DNA of 64,000 nucleotides, from contig OY730173.1 of assembly GCA_963422465.1 (NCBI GenBank), forward strand, positions 3,472,001 to 3,536,000, written 5' to 3'. The notes under the pieces are model-generated. The model was not told where the DNA came from. It ran no database searches and worked only from the letters and a program-made list of their open reading frames with translations. Each line of letters opens with the position of its first letter. The stretch's first letter is position 1. Source of the DNA: Lichina pygmaea. Its lineage: Eukaryota > Ascomycota > Lichinomycetes > Lichinales > Lichinaceae. The position numbers and the translations under genes are program-made. This document shows positions 22,932-32,350 of the stretch, in pieces.

Positions 22932-23742
22932 TCAGCAGGAATTCTCTTGGAGGCACCAGGCCCGTTGGGCTTGGTCGCTCGGGGCAGGCAAAGCACTCAC
23001 AAGGGTCACTGCCGTTGTTAACCTCTCACATAATCCGGGGGCAGACGTAGATTGGGTTTTGCCAGCAGGATTTGATCGTTGGCTTCCTCCGAAGAAGGCG
23101 TTGGACCGCTGCTTTTCAGGCTCTGATGGTACCGCACCCTGTGGTGGTTGAGACACACCCGGTGCCGATTCAGATGGACCTTCGGACGGGACCCACTTTC
23201 CTTCTGCCTTCCAGAGAGAGAGGGAGCGTTCCGGGGTACAGGTGTAGTCAGGATGACGCAGTTGGTTCCGAGCGTATTTCATATTTTCTTTGGCGCCCAA
23301 GCCCTCCAGCTGATCTGGGGCCTGCTTGTGGAGGTAAGCCTCGGTTCTTGTGATGATGTTGGCGAGTTGGAACTTTATGTGGTCGGTGACCAGTGGCCCA
23401 CACCTGGCCAAGCGGTCGAACGGCTCGTTGAAATCTATCGCTATTTCAGCTTCGAGGTCGCCCTGCCACAAGTCAGCAAACAGTTTTACAATCCAGTGTT
23501 CGACCGGAGCTCACGCGAAGCCAGCCGGGCGTCGACCTCAGGTTCTTCTCTCCCTGGAGGCATTGCACCAATAGGTCCCTGCACCACCAGCTGAACATGC
23601 CCTGCATGTGGTCCTCGAGATTCTCGCCTAGGCCTTCGAACTTTTCGGGCTTCGGTTGAGGGCGCCAGGGGCCCTTCCGCTTGTTCCGGGAAGCCTGGCA
23701 GACGGCAGCCAGCCACAACAGGATCGGGAGTACTCCACGCAT
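22932..23742 (-). CDS. Putative secreted protein of unknown function, two exons
   Basis: Minus-strand exons 23515-23742 and 22932-23462 give 252 aa; intron 23463-23514 (52 nt, GTGAGC...GCTGAC...CAG) keeps phase 0. Start MRGVLPILLWLAAVCQAS is a clear signal peptide. The mature part begins with a basic segment (RNKRKGPWRPQPKPEK) that could be a propeptide or processing region, followed by MFSWWCRDLLVQC, an acidic/amphipathic middle (DLEAEIAIDFNEPFDRLARC), HKQAPDQLEGLGAKENMKYA, and a Pro/Ser-rich tail. Few cysteines. I do not recognise the family; lineage-specific secreted protein or candidate effector is only a guess. A TATA-like CATATAAG sits about 120 nt upstream. Confidence 0.55.
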
Positions 23743-25020
23743 AGTTCTCTATGATGAGACGTTCCCCGCAACGCAGCGATGAAGATGGCCAGCCAAATAA
23801 AGGTGCCACGGCGACGACGAGGCGAAGTAGCGGAGTAACCCTTGTCGAGAAGAGCCAAAGTCGACTTATATGTTGAGCGTCGAGCGAGGCCATCGCGCGG
23901 GAAAGCTTTCGCACGGTTTAGCGCTGGATACGACAGGAGATAGAGACAGATAGGAGCCTTCAAGCCAGCAGGGCCCTGGTGGAGCTCACGATAGAGGTAG
24001 AGCTGTCTTAGATAGGCATTAAGTGTGAGCACGGCGGTCTCGTCGGGGCTGGGGGGTGGTTGAGTTCGCTCGGGCTTGAACGGAGTGTTTCCCTGGGCTA
24101 CGGTTATCGCGACAGTCCTCAGGCGACTGCGGTACCGAAAGGTGGGACGTCACCTCGAAGCTGTCAGAACGGCAGGCCTGCGTCTACCACTCTTGTCGGA
24201 GCTCTCGACGCGATCCGCTTGAGGCTCGGCAAACAACGTGTCGGGGGTCGATCGTCGCGCTTGTAGGTCGCTTGTACGGAAGTACGTAACGTACCGTACG
24301 GGTCTGATTAGCACACTCGGAGGAGAAGGCTAAGGCGTTCGGTAGAGCTTCGGCAACTGTGCCGTACATACAAGGTGAAGCTAGCTCGCTCGGGTATGCA
24401 TCGCCTGCTCGAATGGGGCGAGTAAGCCATCACTTGGGTACTGTAGCTGTAAGAGTTTGAGACAGTGGTCGTATATAGAGCGATACGGTGCAACGGTGGG
24501 TTGGTCGGCTGGGATGGTTGAAACACTATCCACAAACAAACATCCTCGATAAGGAGATCTGGCTCTCGAGGTTCCGACTTTGGTCCGACCAGCGTGTCGC
24601 GGAGAGTGGCTTCCATATCACGTTAGCTGCAGCGAAGCACTGCGTCACTGCTACTTCGACGCTATCATCGTATCTCTGTACAATCTAGAGTCTCTCGTAT
24701 CTCAAGCAGCGTGATGTACTCGACACTGCTGACGGGCAGCAATGATAAGATACGAGCTCGACGCCGACTGAAGGCATCCCGCTCGGACTGACTGAAGCCA
24801 GATAGTGACTTCTCTAAGTCCAAGGCAGAGCACGGTAGGTGTGTAGAGTCCGGTAAACAATCCTTATCAGTGGTTTACATGCTCCAGACCACTCCCCCAC
24901 CCCTCCCTAGCTAGAGTCGGGCCTCCAGGTAGGTGCCGGTTCCCAGTCCCAGCAACGTGATCAGTCAAGCCAATCTCCATTGGTCGTGACCAATCCCACC
25001 ACTGCGCACAGAGCATACGA
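23743..25020. other. Intergenic, nothing recognised
   Basis: Left end is the promoter of the secreted-protein gene. A short TACG cluster lies at 24276-24300. Open frames here have no recognisable product. Confidence 0.35.
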
Positions 25021-26236
25021 TCATTGCAGATGTTGATGGGGATCGAGTAAGCTTGTGGTTGATGGGCTGTTCTGTCTTCTGCTTGCTAGCCAGTGACTAT
25101 CATTGTGCTGCGAAGATGCAGGCCATTGGTCAGAAGCTCGAATCCTGTGGATCTTCAGGAGAACTTTGAAGGAAGCATCCTGCAGAAGCTCATCAGCGCT
25201 GATACGCTGGTCGTAGTCGTAGCAAAATCCCTTGGCCATGACAGATAGCACATGGTCCCGCTCTATTTGACTGACCTTGGGACGTCTGTGCGTGAATATT
25301 GCCTGACGACTTATCCTAGAGTCCACTTCCGTGCTCGGATCATACCACCAGTCATGGCTTTCATCAGCAAAAGCGAAAGAGCCCTTCCAGTGTTCTGGCA
25401 GTGGACCTGAAACACGGACTAGGTTGGACATGTGCGAGACCGACCCTTGGCTCATGAAGAGAGGGAAGTTGAGATACAGCTCCGCGAAGAGGCACATGTA
25501 GCTCCACATGTCACTGGCGCAACTTGGATCCATGTTGTGGAATCACTCCGGGGCATAATAGCCAGCAGGGGACTGTATTTTGCACCTCACACAAGTGCCA
25601 GCCATGATTAAAAGGCCAAAGTCGCCGAGACAGACGTTGTCCGTGATTAGACCCTCGGGGACCTTGACTGGGCTGACGAGCTCTCCCGTTCTCCACAACC
25701 CGCGCAGAAGCGCCTTCTGCGGCCGACCAAGGAGTTCATATTTGGTCTCTGTGGTGTGATCATCGAGGGGCTTCATACCCCATAAGACAATCCCTTGGTT
25801 CAGGTCTATGAAACAGATTAGCATGGAGCTCAAGTGACAAGGCCAATGCCAACTCACCACAGTGTACTATCTCACTGCGGTGTAGGGATGCCAAGGTCTT
25901 TAGCAACTGATAGGTCGCGGACATGCGGCTAGCCATCGATGCTTGCCTCAAACGAGACTGCAGATTCGGCCCTCGCACGGGAAACACAAGAACTCGGTGA
26001 TCACCATGATGGCCACGAAGGATGAAAGTCGCCTCGTACGTGAGAAGATTGAATGTGTTCGGGACGAGGCGAAGGATCTCGTCTTGCATGTAGAGCTCAT
26101 GATCTCCAACTTTCCCCGGGATCATGATTTTAAGAGCCACATCCTTCTTCTTTCCGATCTCGTGGGCCATCCAGACAGTTGAGAAGCCGCCATGACCGAG
26201 CTTCTGCTCTACACGGTACGTAGCTATACCCAAGCA
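25021..26236 (-). pseudogene. Protein kinase gene with in-frame stop (SRPK-like fungal family)
   Basis: Host protein kinase reading on the minus strand, two exons joined over intron 25806-25857 (52 nt). Subdomains in order: glycine loop LGHGGFSTVW, VALK lysine (DVALKIM), helix C Glu region, catalytic loop HCDLNQGIVLWG formed across the splice, LGDFG, then GYYAPE. A TGA follows APE directly (25543-25545), after which the same frame runs on with the C-lobe (NMDPSCASDMWSYMCLFAEL to the stop at 25021). In the catalytic loop the usual Mg-binding Asn (DLxxxN) is Ile. The N terminus is not clear: the frame runs back to a GTG through a 21-bp tandem repeat, with no good ATG. Thus either a dead gene, or a sequence error at the TGA (TGG to TGA) in an already atypical kinase. 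Confidence 0.75.
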
Positions 26237-26299
26237 ACCTCTCTCCTGTCTCACATAACCTTCCTCTTGTCTCACACAACCTCCCTGTTATCTCACATC
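26237..26299. repeat. 21-bp imperfect tandem repeat, three copies
   Basis: Three units of the type ACCTCTCTCCTGTCTCACAT, lying in the short space between the divergent kinase relic and the plus-strand gene at 26368. It may carry their shared promoter. Confidence 0.7.
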
Positions 26300-26367
26300 A
26301 GAACAGCTCCATCAGCAAAGTCGCTTGATTATCTCATCGCCTCGGGAATCTTTGGTCATTCGAAGCC

Positions 26368-26935
26368 ATGGACAGACTCGAGGTAAGTCTTACAGAAACT
26401 GATCACAAGTTTCAATGATAGTAACATGTGTTTTTAGTGGGCTCCTCCAACTACAACCGTCATCCGCTCACAACACCACTTGAGTGAAGAAGAGACAACG
26501 GAGATTCTGAAGCGCAAGGAAAAGAAGGAGTCAAGATTCACGAAGATGGACTGGGATCGAGCTTTGCTTACGGATACGACACCGCGCCTTCACCTCAAGG
26601 CCCCCGTTCATTCAGCTGTCTACATCCAGCAAATTGCCGGGTTGTCCGAAGCACCGTTGGTCGAGACCGCCATGGCAGATGCTTTAGGACTTTGGCCGGA
26701 GGAGATGATCAGCTACTGTAACGTCAGTCGGGCCACTATCTCCGCTGTCGCCCAAGTTGTTCGTCAAGAGAACTTGATCCTCCTTCCAAGAAGGGTGTGG
26801 ATCAAGGGTGACAGATGTCCGGTGCATACGTCAGTGGTGTCTGTTCGCAAGCTTTTCAACCCACCGACCGGGGAGGAGCTTGAGAAGCTGCACCGAAAAG
26901 TGGCCGCACAGGCAGATCGCTGCGAGGACAAGTGA
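26368..26935 (+). CDS. Hypothetical protein, two exons
   Basis: Exon 1 26368-26382 (MDRLE) and exon 2 26438-26935, joined over a 55-nt intron with GTAAGT donor and a TTTTTAG acceptor, phase 0; 170 aa. The predicted protein is acidic/basic mixed, with a charged helical start (SEEETTEILKRKEKKESRF), a middle LKAPVHSAVYIQQIAGL and ALGLWPEEMISYCNVSRATI, and CPVHTSVVSVRKLFNPP near the end. No signal peptide or membrane segment. I do not recognise the family. It is divergent from the kinase relic, with about 130 bp between them. Confidence 0.55.
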
Positions 26936-28292
26936 TGAACCAACTTGTCCCTTGTCCTAGTGGCCTTGAAGATGCTCAACCGGTGTGAATGTGGTTTGGT
27001 CACTGAGCTCCTGTTCAGCTGCAGCACATGGCCTACCATGCAGATATACCGGTAGACCCAATGGACTGATGGATCATCAACCTTTCCAGCCTAGGCGGTA
27101 GCACTTGTTCATGATTATCGTGATATACCTCTGTAAATCACCACCATGATAAGCACACTGTTGACAACAGTTGTCCAACAACATGACCCTGTACACACAT
27201 ACCCAATAACTAGGCGCAAGAACTTCCCAGTCCATAATCAAACCAGTCGGCTTCGCACACAATCACAATGATAAGTATATTGAGAAAGTGTGGCTCTCTC
27301 GATCAGATGTTCTTAATCACCCAGAACGACTGTAATTTTTGATTGCTGTTACATCGCCATGACCACGCACTTCTGTTCAACCCAGCTTCTGAGTACAGTA
27401 CGTACATGATGTACAGCCATCGGGAATCGCTGTACCGGTAGTTGGCTGATTGATATGACGCAAGGCCAGGCTCTTTGCATAACCAGCAAAGCCTCTCTGA
27501 CCATGTCCGTCAGCCTTCCTAGATGCCGAAATGGCAGCTGTGACAGCACTCAGGGCTACAATCAAGCTCTAAACACCTCCACCTGGCAGGGAAGCAAGCT
27601 TTGCACAGGCCTGGCCAGTTTATTTACAATCCGCCACGGCCACCCCGGCACAAAGATCGACAAATCGGACTGGGCTAGAATCCAGGCGCATGCCATGTTT
27701 GGCTGCCTAAATAGACTGAGCGGCGGAAAGAAACCACCGCGTCTTTCACCACGGTGCAACACCTGTATAGCCGTCTCGCCAAGGCCAACGTGACGGCCTA
27801 CCTTGATCACCTCTTCAATGGCGTAACGATCGCAGGTTTCCCTCGCCAGCAGGGCGCCGACACCACCACCGACATCAACTTGAACCGTCCCATCACCGCC
27901 AACACTACAAACAGTGGCGGCAAGATGGATACGAGCGCCTGAGGCTCATCGTGATGAGGGCATCACCTTGCTTGCCACAGAGGGGGGACTTGATGAGAAG
28001 GCAGTCATTCTAGCTAGTATATAGTTCGTCCATCTTGTGTTCGAGAGGGCCAGCCAATACAAGGACTACAATTCTGGTATCTCCCTGGTGCGACCTTTTA
28101 CACGCTCCCGACAGAACAGATAAGGGCAAGCAGGTAATGGTAAGTTTGATCTGACATCGAGTCCTATCAGGACGACAACAAGACTTGCACATGACTGACT
28201 AGAAGAGAAAGGAAAACAAGGTCCTCCTGGAGATCCTTTTGCCTGTCCTCACCGGCCCCTACTCCTTTCACAACCAATCGATCCTTGATACT
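26936..28292. other. Intergenic, no supported gene
   Basis: Open frames at 27455-27793 and 27754-27942 (plus) have mildly coding-like composition (for example TTTDINLNRPITANTTNSGG) but no family or complete structure. They may be worn remains of a gene. Confidence 0.3.
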
Positions 28293-28532
28293 TCAATAAT
28301 ACGTAACACCCGTGATTATATCGGTAGCCTTTTCAGCAAGTGTGTAAACAAGAGCTTGGACAGTGCCAACCGGTTGAATAGGAATGACAGACGTATCAAC
28401 AACACGCAGGTTCTCTGTCCCGTGCACAAGAAGCTGGGTATCCACCACTCCACCCTGTTGATGTAGCCCCATAGCGCAAGTATCGGTTGGGTGTTGCAGT
28501 TCACCCAACATGTCTCGCACGTGCTGCTCCAC
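28293..28532 (-). pseudogene. GMC oxidoreductase, C-terminal remnant
   Basis: An 80-codon fragment of the FAD-dependent glucose-methanol-choline oxidoreductase family: LQHPTDTCAMG carries the active-site His of the C-terminal HPxGTCxMG motif (Gly replaced by Asp), then GVVDTQLLVHGTENLRVVD, SVIPIQPVGTVQALVYTLAE and a stop. The rest of the roughly 600-residue enzyme is absent. Immediately beyond 28533 the DNA turns into TACG-rich sequence, so the gene was truncated there. Confidence 0.85.
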
Positions 28533-28566
28533 ATTGCTTTCTGTCAGGTACCGTACCGGTTACCAG

Positions 28567-28604
28567 GTGTACGGAGTACACAGACTTGTGTCGTGACACT
28601 GCAC
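28567..28604 (+). repeat. Dispersed CAGACTT.TGTCGTG.CACTG repeat, copy 1
   Basis: A diverged form of the motif seen better preserved at 28768-28810 and 61250-61292. Confidence 0.55.
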
Positions 28605-28767
28605 AGAAGTACTCCCGTACGTACGTACTCCGTACTTCCGTACACCTCTACATATTGGTGGTCGACCTTGTCAAAAGTAATGTGAGAAGTCAGCATGTTG
28701 TTGCGATATCAACGACGCGTTACTATACTTATACACCAACAGTCAGAGGAACATACCCAAAGTTCTT

Positions 28768-28810
28768 TTTGTATAGAAATGTACACAGACTTTTGTCGTG
28801 CCACTGTAGA
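28768..28810 (+). repeat. Dispersed repeat, copy 2
   Basis: TTTTGTATAGAAATGTACAC followed by AGACTTTTGTCGTGCCACTG; about 38 of 42 bases match the copy at 61250-61292. Confidence 0.7.
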
Positions 28811-28971
28811 ACTGTATGTCTGTTACAGTACTTCCGTACGGTACAGTACGCCCCGTACAGGGTGCTGCTCCGCAGCTGGCCGCTAGTAGCCGTCAGCCGG
28901 ACTCGGCCTATGCTGGGTGCACCCATACGTTGTTTGAAGTTGATCTGACAGCTGCCGCCTAGGGTAGTCCC

Positions 28972-29000
28972 AGCCCTAACCCTGATTAGGGCATAGGGCT
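28972..29000. repeat. Telomere-like inverted motif
   Basis: CCCTAACCCT followed after two bases by TTAGGG, all inside AGCCCTA...TAGGGCT. This is an imperfect palindrome of the telomere hexamer; it may be a Tbf1-type site or a healed break. Confidence 0.5.
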
Positions 29001-29400
29001 TGTCAGACCACATATATAGTTGATTAGCTAGTTCTCCCTAGTTAATCAGTCGTCTCACACACTCATCTTCTTCCTACTACTTGCTACAGTGTTCTTAGTC
29101 GAACATACATACAGTACGTATGTATGTACAGAGTACCGGTACTGTACAGAAGTACTATTCTCAAAGTTCATGCAGAGAATAGCATATCTGAACCAGCTTC
29201 TGGCTGATATCTACGTACGTACAATAGCACTATTGCTGAGATCAGAGTGAGATGGAGCAACCCTGGACAGAACTGACTGGCACTTGTGTCTTTCTTCCCA
29301 GGAGTTGAAAGATAAAAGCTTGAAGCACTTACATAATATTAGGTCTACTCCAACACACCCCGATTGCAGAAAAAACAAACGGTTATAAGGTACCTATAAC

Positions 29401-29767
29401 AATCATAAGACACAGTTCGGTGGTATCTCTATATTGATTCAGTAAGCTAATCAAGTCTCTAGAGCTCTCCCACATCCCTTCACCATCAACTCCAAAGCTG
29501 GAGAAAGATCGACAGATCAACTCCACTTTCACTAAAATAAAAACATCAAATACAGATCTTGAAGAGAGTCTGGAAGTGTTGTGGCTGTAGGCCACACCAG
29601 GGCTGGCCCTAGCTTTATCAGATAGCTTAGTCAGAAGAGACAGCGAGGCTAACATAGCTCTCGAGTCCCGAGGGACAATCCAGCAGTCCTTTGATATACA
29701 GGCCGATGTCTAGTGGTTGTGCCAGGAAGGTAAGATAAAACTACATGTTTATACTAATTCGCTAGAC
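29401..29767. other. Copy 1 of a locally duplicated sequence
   Basis: The segment around 29440-29530 (AATCAAGTCTCTAGAGCTC..., CATCAACTCC, AGATCGACAGATC) is related to the LINE target sequence, which is split between about 29755-29782 and 31513-31600. A minus-strand open frame (29383-29655, for example ESSRDLISLLNQY) covers it. I cannot name the family. Confidence 0.4.
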
Positions 29768-29782
29768 CAATCAAATCTCTAG

Positions 29783-31512
29783 GCCTGCGACGACTCAAAC
29801 CTCCACGCGGTGCAGGCTGGGAACCTCGGGGCAGCGATGGCAGGCAGTCTCCCAAGCTGCTTGTAGTCGCTGCACCGAGAGCTAATTGAGCCACCGGTCG
29901 AGCTGCTGGTGCCCGTGGAGCGACGGCCCCCGGAGGTGTCGCGCAGGCACCCTGGACGCCCCCGTGAAGCAACATCAGCAGAACAGAGGACTGCGACCAA
30001 ACTGGTTATGAAAACCACCCGACGGATCTCTACCGTGTACGCTACGGCCCGAAGCCAGCCCTGCAGCTGGTGGATGTGAAGTCTAGGCATCCGACAGGGC
30101 ACCTCTGGAGTAGTCGAGAGGAGTTCTCATCGCACACCCCCCTTCTAGCAGAGTCTCTAGCAGCTAATGCATCGAGGATCTTGTTCTAGGAGGGGAGCGA
30201 TATCTGCACCGCGGCATTGTCAATCGAACGGGGAATACGTGTTCAAGAAGGCGAGCAGGCAGCCCGGAGGAAGCCCGCCGCTCCAGTGCCTAAGGGCCGT
30301 GTGATAGCCAAAGTGCTGGCTTGATGGCTTTGCCTAAGGCCTTGCCACGGGCTCCCTTCGGACTGCCTGCGGACCAGGGCCGGGGCACTGGAGATTCTCT
30401 GTTCGGAGGTTCTCCGGTGGGTCACCACGTACAACCGGGGCCCCACAGGCGACAGCGGGCAGATTGAGACTCCTCCCTACTTGGTTAGTGGGCTGGAAAG
30501 GCGGTCCTGCAGGTGCTGGCATGGCCTGCAGGGTCCGTAGAGCCTGCGAGGCATGGTCGGCCTCTGTACGAGAGATCTACAGAGGTAACGCGAAACAGCG
30601 AGAGCTGCGGGGCGTGGCATATAATGGCAGTGACGGCAGTAGGGTCTGGGCCTACTTCGAGACTGTCTATATGGCCCGAGAGGACGGAAGCGCATGCCGG
30701 TCCGTACAGAGTGCAGGCTCAGGCTGCAAATGACGGGCTCAAGGAGCAAACTACAGTTGGAGCGTGGGCTCCGGGCTGGCAACCCGGCGCTCCGAAGCAG
30801 GACCTAGGGGTGAGCGTACACGGCGGAGCGCAAAAGGCCTCAGGACTGCGGGGAAGCGTGGCAGAGACCCTGCACGGGATGGCGACTCTGCGCTATGCCT
30901 TGGCATAGCTCAACTGTGGTCCAGCTGCTGGACCCAGATCCTGGAGGGGGAGACAACCGGAAGCCGGACAAGATGCCGTACCGGGCGTCTCTCCGGCTTC
31001 GCGCCGGCCTATCCAAGGCCCAAAGCAGCATCTTAACGCAGATGCGCACAGGTAAGATTGGGCTGGCAGCCTTCCTCTGCAGGCGACGAGTCCCCGGCTT
31101 TCCCGACGCCGGCTTGTTGCTGCGGAGCGCAGTGGGAGACTGCCAAGCATGTTGTTCTAGAGTGCCCACGCCTGCAGCGAGTACGCCGCAGTCTTTACAC
31201 TGCGACTGCTACTACTGACTACCAGGTGATGATCTCGCGCCCGCGGCCCGCCGCCGCCCTCACCTCGTGGATCCTACGCCACGGAGTTCTCTCCCAGTTC
31301 TCCTGGGCTCAGGAGCAGCTGGATACTGGTTACTAACCAGTCACCCCCCACGTTCTACAGATTACTCGAGAGGATAGCGCTGCCTGAGGCGCTGCAGGGA
31401 GAGGTTTTTTACTCGGTTGAGTTTTCCTAGCCTAATTCTATAGTTGACCCAGCGTAGGCTAGATACACTAGTGCTAGAATAGTGTAGGAATTCAATCAAT
31501 CAATCAATCAAT
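29783..31512 (+). mobile_element. Tad1-like LINE, internally deleted, 15-bp target duplication
   Basis: The 3' part encodes the carboxy end of a fungal LINE ORF2: AQSSILTQMRTGKIGLAAFL, then in another frame (a frameshift lies near 31110) the zinc-knuckle remains WETAKHVVLECPRLQRV and ISRPRPAAALTSWILRHGVL, with TAA at 31334-31336, a 3' UTR and a (CAAT)n tail at 31493-31520. The same 15 bp, CAATCAAATCTCTAG, lies at 29768-29782 and 31513-31527, so 29783-31512 is one insertion of about 1.73 kb. That is far shorter than a full Tad1 (about 6-7 kb), and no reverse transcriptase motif is visible, so the middle is deleted. The 5' 1.2 kb is GC-rich and unrecognised. Confidence 0.78.
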
Positions 31513-31829
31513 CAATCAAATCTCTAGTGCTTCTCTATATATCTTCAGCATCAACCATACGGGGGAGAAATCTTCTGACGACCTGTATATCATCTGTACC
31601 TTCACCGGAGGCCCCGCGGGCAGGTTGAGAACACATGTCTATCTGGCATACCGGAGGGTTAATTTGACTACATCAGAAAGTGTAAAAGTGTGTGGTCTAA
31701 GTACTATGAAGCGGGCAGGAACTGGTTTCGTGCTAGATACTGAACAAAGCTGGGGCAACCGACTATACGATAGCTGGGACTAGGACGATAGCGAGTTCAG
31801 GAACAACATCTACGCCAGCCTCTGCAGTC

Positions 31830-32054
31830 ATGGCCATGAAAGTGTCTGAGCCACCTGAGAATCAGGTGGCAGGCCCAGTGGCCCAGAGCTCTGGTGACTG
31901 CTCAGCGACCTCGACGGATAGCCCAAGCTGGTCAGTGTTGCCAGCTGTCGCAAACAGCACTTCCTTGTCGTGCCACCCTGCTGATGGTGGCTTCGACTGC
32001 AGTGTCGGGACGGTCCCGAGAGGCCAAGGCCAAGATGGTGACCACGCTGGATAG
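31830..32054 (+). pseudogene. Duplicated fragment of the 15-16.5 kb secreted-protein gene
   Basis: The translation ENQVAGPVAQSSGDCSA..., VLPAVANSTSLSCHPADGGF aligns with the last exon of the gene at 15099-16537 (GNQAAQSPAIQSSVDGSG..., SPAVANSAPSSCDPADGGS). The DNA shares the exact block CCAGCTGTCGCAAACAGC. Only about 65 codons remain, with no splice structure. It is a broken paralog or a piece moved by duplication. Confidence 0.65.
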
Positions 32055-32350
32055 GGGCCACTGATGTTCGTTCCTGAGCGAGGCATAGAAGAGGGGTCAA
32101 ACAATACTCCGCGGACATACTCTACAAGATATGAAAACAGATGGGCAATTACGGGGCATCGGCAGCCAGGATAGATTCCAACCCCGAAAATCTAAAACGA
32201 CTCGCCTACACCTTTCATGCAAACGATGAGAAACCAGCAAGTGGATATAATTTGCGAAGACTGAGACGTGACAATGGCACCACCGCCCAACCTTACAGCA
32301 CCCGAGACACGTTTCGTGCAAAATCCCCTTCCCATGCCATGACCTACCTC

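Larger units (their letters stand above)
28533..29400. other. TACG-rich gene desert with dispersed repeats
   Basis: No gene. Dense GTACGTAC/CCGTAC words at about 28550-28640, 28820-28865 and 29100-29230. It includes two copies of the CAGACTTTTGTCGTGCCACT-type repeat (listed separately) and a telomere-like inverted pair at 28972-29000. Confidence 0.5.

Noticed and set aside
27562-27942. Small genes around 27.5-27.9 kb
   Set aside because: Short overlapping frames without motif, signal or introns; kept only as a possible worn remnant.
30464-30908. Host genes within the GC-rich 30 kb region
   Set aside because: The 15-bp target duplication places the whole stretch inside the LINE insertion.
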